A DNA stretch of 64,000 nucleotides, taken from positions 1-64,000 of the forward strand of contig NZ_WHTD01000013.1 in NCBI RefSeq assembly GCF_009379765.1, written 5' to 3'. The position numbers and the translations under genes were made by a program. The stretch comes from Actinophytocola sp. GTDB taxonomy: Bacteria > Actinomycetota > Actinomycetes > Mycobacteriales > Pseudonocardiaceae. This document shows positions 34,678 to 45,186 of this stretch, piece by piece. Below the pieces are notes generated by a model that was given only the letters and a program-made list of their open reading frames with translations, made no database searches and had not been told where the DNA came from. How positions within the stretch are numbered: the first letter of the stretch is position 1; each line of letters opens with the position of its first letter.

Positions 34678-34722
34678 TGAACCCGGGGGCCGGAGGCCAC
34701 AGCCGGTCGTGCCGAGCGACTG

Positions 34723-36748
<2,026 letters not shown>

Positions 36749-36852
36749 GCCCTGCCGTGCAACGGTCTTGCCCGTCCGCGCAGCGACCGGTGCCCGCACC
36801 GGCCCGGTCTGCCTGAATGAGCGCACAGGCAACCCACGACCGGGAGGTACCC

Positions 36853-37707
36853 GTGCGACGATCTCGCACCCTGCGCGCCGTCCCGCTGATCCTCGCCGCC
36901 GCGCTCGCCACGGCCACCGTCCCCGCCGCCGCCGCCGCCGCGAACGACACGATCTCCGGCGACCGCGCCACCGTCCGCGACGCGCCGGCCCGGCTGGTCC
37001 TCGCCAACGCACGGGCCGGCGATCCGGCCGACGTCACCGCCTACTGCGGCGACTGGGTCCGGGTCCGCGTCACCCCGCGGCACGTCATGTCGACCCCGGT
37101 CGGCTGGGTGCTGCGCGGCCACCTGACCGACGCCAGCAAGCCCGGCGGCCTGGACGGCGTGCCGAAACGGTGCGGCGAGGACGAGGCCCGCTGGCGCGAC
37201 TGGGTCGGCGCGGTCAACGCGCCGTTCCGCTCGCTGCGCCAGGTCGACGGCCGCTGGCGGCGAGTCACCTTCGGCACCGGCGTGAACCTCGCGCAGACAC
37301 CCGAGTGCGTGCCGTCGCTCAACTACACGCGCAACCCCACGACGCCGGACGTGGTCGACCCCGCGCAGCGGGTGCCCGGCCTGGACATGACCAGGGTGAG
37401 CTTCCGGTACGTGACCACCGACGGCGCGATCGCACTGGTCAGCGCGCCGCGGCCGGGGGCGGGCTACGGCGTGTGGGGCTTCGTGCCATCCTCCTGCGTG
37501 CAACCGAAGGGCAGCCGGCAGCACGTGTACTTCGACGAACCGGTGGTGCAGCTGGAGAACCTCTCCGGGTTGCAGGGCGGCGTCGGCTACTCCGACGCGA
37601 CGATCCGGTCCCGCGGCTGCTCGGCCGCACTGCTCAGCCCGAGCCACCCGCGGTTCGGCTACTGGCCCGACCCGCAGCCGGGCAACCGGCCGCCCTGCCC
37701 GGTGTAG
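36853..37707 (+). CDS. Secreted protein of unknown function
   Basis: The 284-residue product begins with a Sec signal peptide (basic RRSRTLRAVPLILAAALATA then VPAAAAAAN). The first mature part looks SH3-like (GDRATVRDAPARLVLANARA, WVRVRVTPRHVMSTPVGWVL). The rest has several Cys likely to form disulfides (CGEDEARW, ECVPSLNY, SSCVQPKG, GCSAALL, PPCPV). The GTG at 36853 is fixed by GGGAGG at 36842-36847. A hairpin terminator follows. The enzyme or binding role is unknown. Confidence 0.78.
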   Translation: MRRSRTLRAVPLILAAALATATVPAAAAAANDTISGDRATVRDAPARLVLANARAGDPADVTAYCGDWVRVRVTPRHVMSTPVGWVLRGHLTDASKPGGLDGVPKRCGEDEARWRDWVGAVNAPFRSLRQVDGRWRRVTFGTGVNLAQTPECVPSLNYTRNPTTPDVVDPAQRVPGLDMTRVSFRYVTTDGAIALVSAPRPGAGYGVWGFVPSSCVQPKGSRQHVYFDEPVVQLENLSGLQGGVGYSDATIRSRGCSAALLSPSHPRFGYWPDPQPGNRPPCPV

Positions 37708-37717
37708 CGGGCGAGAA

Positions 37718-37742
37718 GGCGGAGCCGTGCGGGGGCTCCGCC
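37718..37742 (+). terminator. Terminator-like hairpin after the secreted protein gene
   Basis: GGCGGAGCC and GGCTCCGCC form a perfect 9-bp stem with a 7-base loop, starting ten bases after the stop codon. There is no T run. Confidence 0.65.
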
Positions 37743-37850
37743 GCCGCATTCCTTTGCGGGGCGCCAGGAATTCGCCATCGCACCTTCTGTCCGACACCTC
37801 CGTGCGCGACAGTGGACTCGCAACCGTGATCCCTGCCACGGAGGTTTGTC

Positions 37851-38480
37851 ATGCGCAAGATCGGCATCCTGCTCGTCACGGTGGTGCTGGCGTTAGCCGG
37901 CATCGTCGCCGTCTCCACAACCGCGAGCGCCACACCACCCAACATCCCCAGCGAGTCGACCGCCCGCTATGAGCTCTACAACCTCCGGGTCGCCCCGGAC
38001 GGTTCGTCGTCCGGGTACTCCCGCGACAAGTTCCCGCACTGGATCACGATCTCCGGCTCGTGCAACACGCGGGAGACCGTGCTCAAGCGCGACGGAACGA
38101 GCGTGGTGACCGACTCGTCGTGCTATCCGACCTCGGGCAGGTGGTACAGCCCGTACGACGGGGCCACCTGGTACGCGGCGTCGGACGTGGACATCGACCA
38201 CGTCGTGCCGCTGGCCAACGCGTGGCGCACCGGTGCGTCGGGCTGGACCACGACCAAGCGCCAGCAGTTCGCCAACGACCTGTCCAACCCGCAGCTGATC
38301 GCGGTCACCGACAACGTCAACCAGTCGAAGGGCGACCAGAGCCCGGCGACCTGGAAGCCGCCGCGGACCGCGTACTGGTGCACCTACGCGAAGATGTGGA
38401 TCCACGTGAAGTACCGGTACTCCCTCACGATCAACTCGACCGAGGAGGACCAGCTGTACCGGATGCTCAGCTACTGCTGA
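37851..38480 (+). CDS. Secreted HNH-type nuclease of the DUF1524 family, copy 1
   Basis: The 209-residue product has a Sec signal peptide of about 27 residues ending in TTASA. The mature protein carries the DUF1524 HNH motif: DVDIDHVVPLANAW with the catalytic DH, FANDLSNPQLIAVTDNVNQS, and KGDQSPATWKPP. Such proteins are extracellular nucleases or related hydrolases. Four Cys (SGSCNTR, SSCYPTSG, YWCTY, SYC) suggest disulfides. It is the first of two tandem paralogues and may release phosphate or nitrogen from DNA outside the cell. Confidence 0.88.
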   Translation: MRKIGILLVTVVLALAGIVAVSTTASATPPNIPSESTARYELYNLRVAPDGSSSGYSRDKFPHWITISGSCNTRETVLKRDGTSVVTDSSCYPTSGRWYSPYDGATWYAASDVDIDHVVPLANAWRTGASGWTTTKRQQFANDLSNPQLIAVTDNVNQSKGDQSPATWKPPRTAYWCTYAKMWIHVKYRYSLTINSTEEDQLYRMLSYC

Positions 38481-38489
38481 CCGCCAGTC

Positions 38490-38528
38490 GCGAACGCCCC
38501 GGGACCGCTCGCCGGCCGGGGCGTTCGC
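38490..38528 (+). terminator. Strong hairpin terminator between the nuclease genes
   Basis: GCGAACGCCCCGG (38490-38502) and CCGGGGCGTTCGC (38516-38528) form a perfect 13-bp stem with a 13-base loop, beginning nine bases after the stop. The two nuclease genes are therefore probably separate transcription units. Confidence 0.75.
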
Positions 38529-38671
38529 CCGTTCGGCCCCCGCCGATCGTCTGGACTTTCCCTTACCCACCAGGCATTCCACCCTCGGTTACCGGGCGGT
38601 ATTGATCGGGTCATCTTCGTGTCGGACAGTCAGTGACGTTCCCTCGTGATCAGTCACACGGAAGGCGACAC

Positions 38672-39316
38672 ATGTTCACCAAGTCGGGGAAAGTGCGGGT
38701 ATTCGGAGCTTCCTTACTTCTCGCCGCGGGTGCCGTGGTCGGGCTCGGCGGCGGTTCGGCGAGTGCCACACCACCGGGCATCCCGGACGCCGCGACGGCG
38801 CGGTCGGAGCTGGCGTCGCTGACCGTGGCGCCGGACGGTTCGATGGACGGGTACGACCGGGACAAGTTCCCGCACTGGCACACGGTCGAGGGCAGCTGCA
38901 ACACCCGGGAGATGGTCCTGCGGCGCGACGGCGACGGCGTGGAGGTCGGCTCGGACTGCGCGCCGACGTCCGGCAGCTGGTACAGCCCCTACGACGGCGA
39001 GACCTGGACCGCCACGGGCGACGTGGACATCGACCACATGGTGCCGCTGGCCGCCGCGTGGCGCGGTGGCGCGGCCGACTGGACGACCGACCAGCGCGAG
39101 GCGTTCGCGAACGACCTCGACTCGCCGCAGCTGTGGGCGGTGACCGACAACGTCAACCAGTCGAAGGGCGACCAGACGCCGGACGCGTGGAAGCCGCCGC
39201 TGGAGTCGCACTGGTGTGAGTACGCGCGGGCGTTCACGCACGTGAAGTACCTGTACGACCTGACGGTGAACGCCGCGGAGCAGAGCGCGTTGTCGTCCAT
39301 GCTGGGGACGTGCTGA
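38672..39316 (+). CDS. Secreted HNH-type nuclease of the DUF1524 family, copy 2
   Basis: The 214-residue paralogue of the preceding gene is clearly more than half identical in the mature part. Shared blocks are VAPDGS, RDKFPHW, GSCNTRE, WYSPYDG, DVDIDHMVPLAAAW and VTDNVNQSKGDQTP. It has its own signal peptide (VFGASLLLAAGAVVGLGGGS then ASA) and its own 140-bp upstream region, so the two copies may be expressed under different conditions. GGAAGG precedes the ATG. A small gene follows closely. Confidence 0.88.
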   Translation: MFTKSGKVRVFGASLLLAAGAVVGLGGGSASATPPGIPDAATARSELASLTVAPDGSMDGYDRDKFPHWHTVEGSCNTREMVLRRDGDGVEVGSDCAPTSGSWYSPYDGETWTATGDVDIDHMVPLAAAWRGGAADWTTDQREAFANDLDSPQLWAVTDNVNQSKGDQTPDAWKPPLESHWCEYARAFTHVKYLYDLTVNAAEQSALSSMLGTC

Positions 39317-39357
39317 ACACCTACAACTCCCCGCTGGTCGCCGGTCAGGGCGGCGTG

Positions 39358-39564
39358 ATGACCGAAGAGGTCGGCGTCGTGACCGGCGACCTGGAGCTGC
39401 GCACCGCCATGGGCGAGGACGGCGTGGTCACCGCGAAGGTGCGCTACGCCGGGGCCGAGGAGTGGTACCGGGTGCGCGGCGGCATGTGCAAGCTCGCGGA
39501 CGAGCGCGACCACGCCGCCGTGCACTCCTTGCTGCTGGGCGTCCTGAACCGGCCCAGCGGTTAG
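39358..39564 (+). CDS. Small conserved actinobacterial protein
   Basis: The 68-residue product (EVGVVTGDLELRTAMGEDGV, VRYAGAEEWYRVRGG) resembles short actinobacterial proteins of unknown function that begin with MTEE. A GTG at 39310 would overlap the nuclease gene by seven bases, but the ATG at 39358 gives the form I recall from relatives. The binding site is weak in both cases. Its TAG stop is the first three bases of the hairpin element that follows. Confidence 0.6.
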   Translation: MTEEVGVVTGDLELRTAMGEDGVVTAKVRYAGAEEWYRVRGGMCKLADERDHAAVHSLLLGVLNRPSG

Positions 39565-39728
39565 GTCGTGCCTCGTGGATCTTGGTCGATGGGATTCGTG
39601 ATCCAGATGTCTCCTGGCAAGGCGGAGGTAGGTCGCGCATACCGGGTTGTATTCGGGCCTTCCGACAACGCGGCCAGGGGACAGCTGGGCGCGAATACCA
39701 CGATCCAAGATCCACGAGACATGGCCTA
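39562..39728. repeat. Inverted-repeat hairpin element, long copy (167 bp)
   Basis: The ends are 24-bp inverted repeats with three mismatches (TAGGTCGTGCCTCGTGGATC on the left, same core CTCGTGGATCTTGG on the right). Weaker pairing continues to about 40 bp. The centre has no reading frame. It lies between convergent genes, and the outer TAG of each end is the stop codon of the adjacent gene. A shortened copy is at 54289-54356. It looks like a MITE or mobile terminator; no transposase is present. Confidence 0.7.
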
Positions 39729-40145
39729 GCCGAGCCCGAGCTGGGCCGGTGCCTTCGGGTCGGAGTCGGCCAGGAACTGGGAGCAGCGCTCGTACTCCTC
39801 GGTCTCGCCGATGGCCTCCGCGGCGCGGGCGAGCGCCGCGAGCGCGCGCAGGAAACCGCGGTTCGGGCGGTGCGACCACGGGATCGGGCCGTGGCCCTTC
39901 CAGCCGGCGCGGCGCAGCTGGTCGAGGCCGCGGTGGTAGCCGGTGCGGGCGTAGGCGTACGCGGCGACCGGGTTGTTCTCGGTCAGGGCCAGCTCGGCGA
40001 GCGCCGCCCAGCCCTCGCTGAAGTCGGGCCACCTCGTGACCACCTTGGCCGGCTCGGTGCCCGACTCGAGCGCGGCCTGCGCCTCGGGGCGGTCCGGCAG
40101 CTGCGTCGCGGGCGGGCCGCCGAACAGGTTCTCTTGCAGCGTCAT
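39726..40145 (-). CDS. DUF3151 family protein
   Basis: The 139-residue soluble, helical protein matches DUF3151: NLFGGPPATQLPDRPEAQAA at the start, then VVTRWPDFSEGWAALAELAL, AYAYARTGYHRGLDQLRRAG and GPIPWSHRPNRGFLRALAAL. The helical repeats look TPR-like. In Actinobacteria this gene usually sits beside fba, as here (35 bp downstream of it). Its function is unknown. The stop codon is contributed by the hairpin element. Confidence 0.88.
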   Translation of the reverse strand: MTLQENLFGGPPATQLPDRPEAQAALESGTEPAKVVTRWPDFSEGWAALAELALTENNPVAAYAYARTGYHRGLDQLRRAGWKGHGPIPWSHRPNRGFLRALAALARAAEAIGETEEYERCSQFLADSDPKAPAQLGLG

Positions 40146-40180
40146 GCCGCCATCCTGCCCGACGGCCCCACCGGGACCGC

Positions 40181-41215
<1,035 letters not shown>

Positions 41216-41281
41216 CGGAACGTCCTCCTCAGGCTGGGCTGGGCCGTCGGGGTGATCCTACGAGTCCCACCCCCCGTCGCG

Positions 41282-42106
41282 TCAGGTCAGGGCGGGCGCC
41301 AATTTCCGCAGTGCCCCCAGCTTGTCACGATTCAGTACCTGCAGGGCGACGTGGTCGGCGCCGGCCGCGCGATGCGCCTCGATCCGGGTGCGGATCGCGT
41401 CCTCGTCGCCCCAGGCCACCATGCTGTCGACGAGCCGGTCGCTGCCCCCACCGGCCAGGTCGTCGTCGGTGAAACCGAGGCGCAGCCAGTTGTTCGTGTA
41501 GTTCGGCAGCGTCAGGTAGGTGTGCAAGCGCTTGCGGGCGAGCGCCCGCGCGGTGTCCGGGTCGGTGCTCAGCACCACCTTCTGCTCCGGCATCAGCAGC
41601 GTGTCGGAGCCGAGGATCTCGCGCGCCTGGGCGGTGTGCTCGGGCGTGACGAGGTACGGGTGCGCACCGGCGGTCCGGTCGGCGGCGAGCCTGAGCACCT
41701 TCGGGCCGAGCGCGGCGAGGGCCCGGCCGGCCACCGGGACGCCACCCGCGTCCAGGCCGTCGAGGTAGCTCACGAGCTTCTCGTAGGGCTTGGTGTAGGC
41801 GTCGCCAACCATCGAGCGGTGACCTGCGCCGATGCCGAGGATCAGCCGGTCGGAGTACGCGGAGAGCCGCGCGTAGGACGCCGCGGCGACCTCGGGTGGC
41901 GCGTCCCAGACGTTCACGATGCCGGTGGCCACGACCAGCTTCGACGACGTGCTCAGCAGGCGCTCAGGGATCTTCAGGTCGGCCGGCGGCGAGCCGCCGA
42001 GCCACACCGCGCCGATGCCCAGCTCCTCCAGCTCGGCCAGCACCTCCGGCTTCCGGAACTCCGCCCAGGTGCCGCCTTGCCACAGTCCAAGCCTGCCGAT
42101 GTCCAT
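41282..42106 (-). CDS. F420-dependent LLM-class oxidoreductase
   Basis: The 274-residue protein is a luciferase-like monooxygenase fold enzyme of the F420 type (TIGR03620-like). It has GIGAVWLGGSPPADL, VATGIVNVWDAPPEVAAASY, DRLILGIGAGHRSMVG and YLTLPNYTNNWLRLGFTDDD. It likely transfers hydride between F420 and an organic substrate; the substrate is unknown. The ribosome site GGAGG (42115-42119) is part of a long hairpin, which may control its translation. Confidence 0.88.
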   Translation of the reverse strand: MDIGRLGLWQGGTWAEFRKPEVLAELEELGIGAVWLGGSPPADLKIPERLLSTSSKLVVATGIVNVWDAPPEVAAASYARLSAYSDRLILGIGAGHRSMVGDAYTKPYEKLVSYLDGLDAGGVPVAGRALAALGPKVLRLAADRTAGAHPYLVTPEHTAQAREILGSDTLLMPEQKVVLSTDPDTARALARKRLHTYLTLPNYTNNWLRLGFTDDDLAGGGSDRLVDSMVAWGDEDAIRTRIEAHRAAGADHVALQVLNRDKLGALRKLAPALT

Positions 42107-42114
42107 GCGCGCTA

Positions 42115-42154
42115 CCTCCGGTTGTCTTCGACGGTCATCGAAGACAACAGGAGG
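42115..42154 (-). promoter_or_regulatory. Hairpin that would bury the ribosome site of the F420 enzyme gene
   Basis: GTTGTCTTCGA and TCGAAGACAAC are perfect 11-bp arms around a 6-base loop. One mismatch beyond, CCTCC pairs with GGAGG, which is the ribosome site of the gene starting at 42106. The hairpin starts ten bases after the stop of the phosphatase gene, so it could also end that transcript. It may instead be a protein operator. Confidence 0.6.
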
Positions 42155-42163
42155 CGGCCGGCG

Positions 42164-43429
42164 TCAATTCCCGACGAGCGCTCCCGTGAACGCCTCCGTG
42201 CGGGCCTGCCCGTCCCAGCCGCCGGCCGGCGCGGGCAGTCCGAACAGCGATGCCACGGTCGGCGCCACGTCCAGGGTCCGGACCGGCACCGAGGACACCT
42301 GACCACGCCGCACCGTCGGGTGGCCGCCGGAGACCACGAACGGGATCTGCTCGGTGGCGGGGTGCCCGTGGTTGCCCGGGATCGGGTTCGAGATGACCGT
42401 CGGGTCGGTGAACCGCCAGCCCGCCTTGCAGTAGACGACCAGGTCACCGGCGTTCGTACCCAGCCGCAGCTCGGCCGGGTCGTGCGCGGACAGCACGCCG
42501 GGCGCGGCCAGCGCGACCTGCCGCATGCGGGCGACCGCCTCGGCGCGGGTGTCCGGCGGACCGGTCCAGTAGAGGAGGTCCGCGCCGCCGTTCTGGGCGA
42601 CCTGGACGTTGCCGTCGAGCAGCGGGTCGTCGTCGAGCCGGCCGGCCAGGTTGACCAGCGAGAGCGGCAGCGACCAGTCCATCGAGTGGTCGGCCAGCAC
42701 GATCACGACCGAGCTCTCCCACAGGCCGCTGCGCCGCAGGTGCGCGACGAAGCGGGCCAGCTGCGCGTCGGTGTCGATCAGCGCGAGCGTGCGCAGCAGC
42801 CGGATCGACCAGCCGGTGAGGTCCGCGTGGCCGAACCGGTCGACGTCGCCGAGGTTGGCGAACAGCAGGGCCGGGTCGTGGTCGTCGATCGCGTCGAGCA
42901 CCGCGCCCATCGTGAACACGTCCGGCGCGTGGTTGGTGATCGGGAGCATCGGCTCGGGCGTCCACCGGTGCGAGGCCCGCTCGCCGAACACGCCGTACAG
43001 GTAGTCCTTCGACAGCACGCCTGCGGTGGCGAGGCCCAGCTCGGCGGGCAGCCGCTCGAGCAACGTCGACGTCCGCAGGTCGGTCGGCAGGCCGAGGTCA
43101 CGCACCTCGCCGAGCGCCGGGTCCCACACGGAGTTGGCCGGCACGCCGGACCGGTTCGGGTAGACGCCGGTCATCATCGCCACGTGGTTCGGGATCGTCT
43201 CGGCCACGGTGATCGACCTCGCCGCGGCGAACGACGTGCCCTGCGCGGCGAGCGAGCGCAGCGTCGGCAGGTATGCGCCGGCCGCCTCGTCCGGCCGGCA
43301 GCCGTCCACGACCAGGACGTAGACCCGCAGGCCGGTGGCGGCGCGGGCGGCGGAGGACGCGAACGCGGTCAGCGCGACCGCTCCCGCCGCGCCGCCCAGC
43401 AGGGTCCGGCGCGACAGCGTGCCCGTCAT
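42164..43429 (-). CDS. Tat-exported alkaline phosphatase-fold phosphodiesterase
   Basis: The 421-residue product has a twin-arginine signal (SRRTLLGGAAGAVALTAFA). Its alkaline-phosphatase-superfamily domain is like nucleotide pyrophosphatases/phosphodiesterases: YVLVVDGCRPDEAAG with a metal Asp, the nucleophile Thr in VAETIPNHVAMMTGVYP, LGDVDRFGHADL, VLADHSMDWSLPL and PIPGNHGHPATEQ. It likely hydrolyses phosphodiesters outside the membrane. Its ATG overlaps the phoD stop by one base (TGATG), so it is translated with phoD. Confidence 0.87.
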   Translation of the reverse strand: MTGTLSRRTLLGGAAGAVALTAFASSAARAATGLRVYVLVVDGCRPDEAAGAYLPTLRSLAAQGTSFAAARSITVAETIPNHVAMMTGVYPNRSGVPANSVWDPALGEVRDLGLPTDLRTSTLLERLPAELGLATAGVLSKDYLYGVFGERASHRWTPEPMLPITNHAPDVFTMGAVLDAIDDHDPALLFANLGDVDRFGHADLTGWSIRLLRTLALIDTDAQLARFVAHLRRSGLWESSVVIVLADHSMDWSLPLSLVNLAGRLDDDPLLDGNVQVAQNGGADLLYWTGPPDTRAEAVARMRQVALAAPGVLSAHDPAELRLGTNAGDLVVYCKAGWRFTDPTVISNPIPGNHGHPATEQIPFVVSGGHPTVRRGQVSSVPVRTLDVAPTVASLFGLPAPAGGWDGQARTEAFTGALVGN

Positions 43430-45051
43430 CAGGCGCCGCCGATCGGCGAGCCGACCCGCTGCACCTTCTGGGTGCCGGCCCGGACCCGGTAGGACCTCGC
43501 GTAGGACAGCGCGCTCGCCGGGTCGGCCTTGGTGGCGAGGAAGTACCAGTCCATCTGCGCGCCGGCCGGGGTCACCTCGAGCACCGAGGCGCCGTGCGAG
43601 TCGACCTCGACCCACTTGATGTGCCGGTTCAGCGTGGTCAGCGCGCCCTCGATGACCGGGCCGACGGTCCGCGGCGGCACGCCGGCGATGTCGTCGATAT
43701 TGTCCGAGGTGACCGAGGTGGCGACGAACTCGACCGCCACCGACGGCGACAGCGGGTACAGCGCGGCACTGCGCGGCACGTCGCTGGCCCACGAGGAGTG
43801 GATGTCGCCGGTGAGGAACACGGTGTCCCGCACGCCGTTGTCGGCGAGCGTGTCGAGCAGCCGGCGGCGGTCCGCGGCGTAGCCGTCCCACTGGTCGGGG
43901 TTGATCACGCCGCCGTCGCGCGGCAGGCCGAGCAACTCGAGCAGCGGGCCGAGCAGGTCGCCCGGCAGCGGCGGCACGAGCACCGGCGCGACCATCACCG
44001 AGTTGCCGACGAGCTTCCACTGCGCGCCGCTGGTGACCAGGCCGTCCTGCAGCCACGCCATCTGCTCGGCCCCGGTGATCGACCGGTTCGGGTCGTCGGT
44101 GCCGTCGTCGAACGGCGGGACCTGCTGGGAGCGGTAGCTGCGCAGGTCGAGCATCGAGACCTCGGCGAGCAGGCCGAACCGCAGCCGCCGGTAGAGCCGG
44201 CCGGCCTCGTTGCGCACCGGCATCCACTCGAAGTACGCCTGGTGCGCCGCGGCCTTGCGCGCCGCGTAGTCGCCCTCGGTGTCCGGCTGGTGGTTCTCGG
44301 CGCCGCCGGACCACGCGTCGTTGGCGACCTCGTGGTCGTCCCAGGTCGCGATGACCGGGATGGTCGCGTGCAGGCGGGACAGGTGCTCGTCGGTCTTGTA
44401 CTGCGCGTGCCGCTGCCGGTAGTCGGCGAGCGTGAGGATCTCGTGCGCGGGCTCGTGGGCGCGCACGCCCCCGCCGCCGCCCTCGTAGATGTAGTCACCG
44501 AGGTGCAGCACGGCGTCGAGGTCGCCGCGCTCGGCGAGGTAGCGGTAGGCGGCGAAGTGGCCCTGCGGCAGGTTCGAGCAGGACACCACGCCGAACCGCA
44601 GCCGGGCTACGGCCGCGGTCGCGGCGGGCGCCGTGCGGGTGGTGCCGACGGCGGAGACCGCGCCGCCGAGGTGGAAGCGGTAGTGGTAGGTGGTCGCCGG
44701 GGCGAGACCGGTCGCGTCGACCTTCACCGTGTGGTCCCGGTCCGGGCCGGTGCTCGCGGTGCCGGAGCCGACGACCGCACCGAACGCCGGGTCGGTGGCG
44801 ATCTCCCAGCGCACGTCGACCGTCGGGCCCCGTCCGGAGCCGGGCGTGGACTCGGGGGTCGGGGTGACACGGGTCCACAGCAGGACCGCGTCGGGCAGCG
44901 GGTCGCCGGAGGCCACCCCGTGCGCGAACGCCGGCTCGGCGGCGTTCGCGGCTGTGGCACCGGCGGTCACTGCCGCCCCGCCGATCACCACCCCGACGGT
45001 TGCCGCGCCAGATGCCCGTAAGACCGACCGACGGTCGAGGAGGTGATCCAT
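43429..45051 (-). CDS. phoD: PhoD-type alkaline phosphatase
   Basis: The 540-residue product has a Tat signal (LDRRSVLRASGAATVGVVIG), a fibronectin-like N-terminal domain (HGVASGDPLPDAVLLWTRVT), and the PhoD catalytic domain. The latter has LHLGDYIYEGGGGGVRAHEP, ATWDDHEVANDAWSGG and VFLTGDIHSSWASDVP, which bind calcium and iron in known members. It is exported folded and releases phosphate from esters. The ATG follows AGGA ten bases upstream. It leads an operon with the second phosphatase. The divergent SDR gene shares its 135-bp promoter region. Confidence 0.94.
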   Translation of the reverse strand: MDHLLDRRSVLRASGAATVGVVIGGAAVTAGATAANAAEPAFAHGVASGDPLPDAVLLWTRVTPTPESTPGSGRGPTVDVRWEIATDPAFGAVVGSGTASTGPDRDHTVKVDATGLAPATTYHYRFHLGGAVSAVGTTRTAPAATAAVARLRFGVVSCSNLPQGHFAAYRYLAERGDLDAVLHLGDYIYEGGGGGVRAHEPAHEILTLADYRQRHAQYKTDEHLSRLHATIPVIATWDDHEVANDAWSGGAENHQPDTEGDYAARKAAAHQAYFEWMPVRNEAGRLYRRLRFGLLAEVSMLDLRSYRSQQVPPFDDGTDDPNRSITGAEQMAWLQDGLVTSGAQWKLVGNSVMVAPVLVPPLPGDLLGPLLELLGLPRDGGVINPDQWDGYAADRRRLLDTLADNGVRDTVFLTGDIHSSWASDVPRSAALYPLSPSVAVEFVATSVTSDNIDDIAGVPPRTVGPVIEGALTTLNRHIKWVEVDSHGASVLEVTPAGAQMDWYFLATKADPASALSYARSYRVRAGTQKVQRVGSPIGGA

Positions 45052-45127
45052 GTCTTCGGATCCTGGCGGAAACCACCCCCTGTGACATACAGCCGTCTTG
45101 CGTAAACATTTGGTACACAGTTGCCAT

Positions 45128-45154
45128 CTACTCGAAGTAGGTTACTGATGGTAA
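45128..45154. promoter_or_regulatory. Two adjacent palindromes in the phoD/SDR promoter region
   Basis: CTACT-CGA-AGTAG at 45128-45140 is perfect. TTAC-TGATG-GTAA at 45142-45154 is also perfect. They lie 33-59 bp before the SDR start and resemble operators of TetR-like repressors of lipid genes. No such regulator is adjacent. Confidence 0.45.
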
Positions 45155-45186
45155 GTTCGAGCGCAGGCAACCCGCGAGGAGGCGAC

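Larger units (their letters stand above)
34570..34700. repeat. 131-bp palindromic element
   Basis: Two arms of about 45 bp face each other. The outer arms (GTGGCCTCCGG at 34570 and CCGGAGGCCAC ending at 34700) match over about 20 bp. The inner arms (GGCGGGCACCGAC at 34600-34612 and GTCGGTGCCCGCC at 34657-34669) match perfectly. In the centre CTGTCCACA occurs twice (34622 and 34636). Each arm contains a promoter-like motif pointing outward (separate entries). It lies between two convergent genes and has no reading frame of note. It looks like two inverted copies of one 5' regulatory region. Confidence 0.75.
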
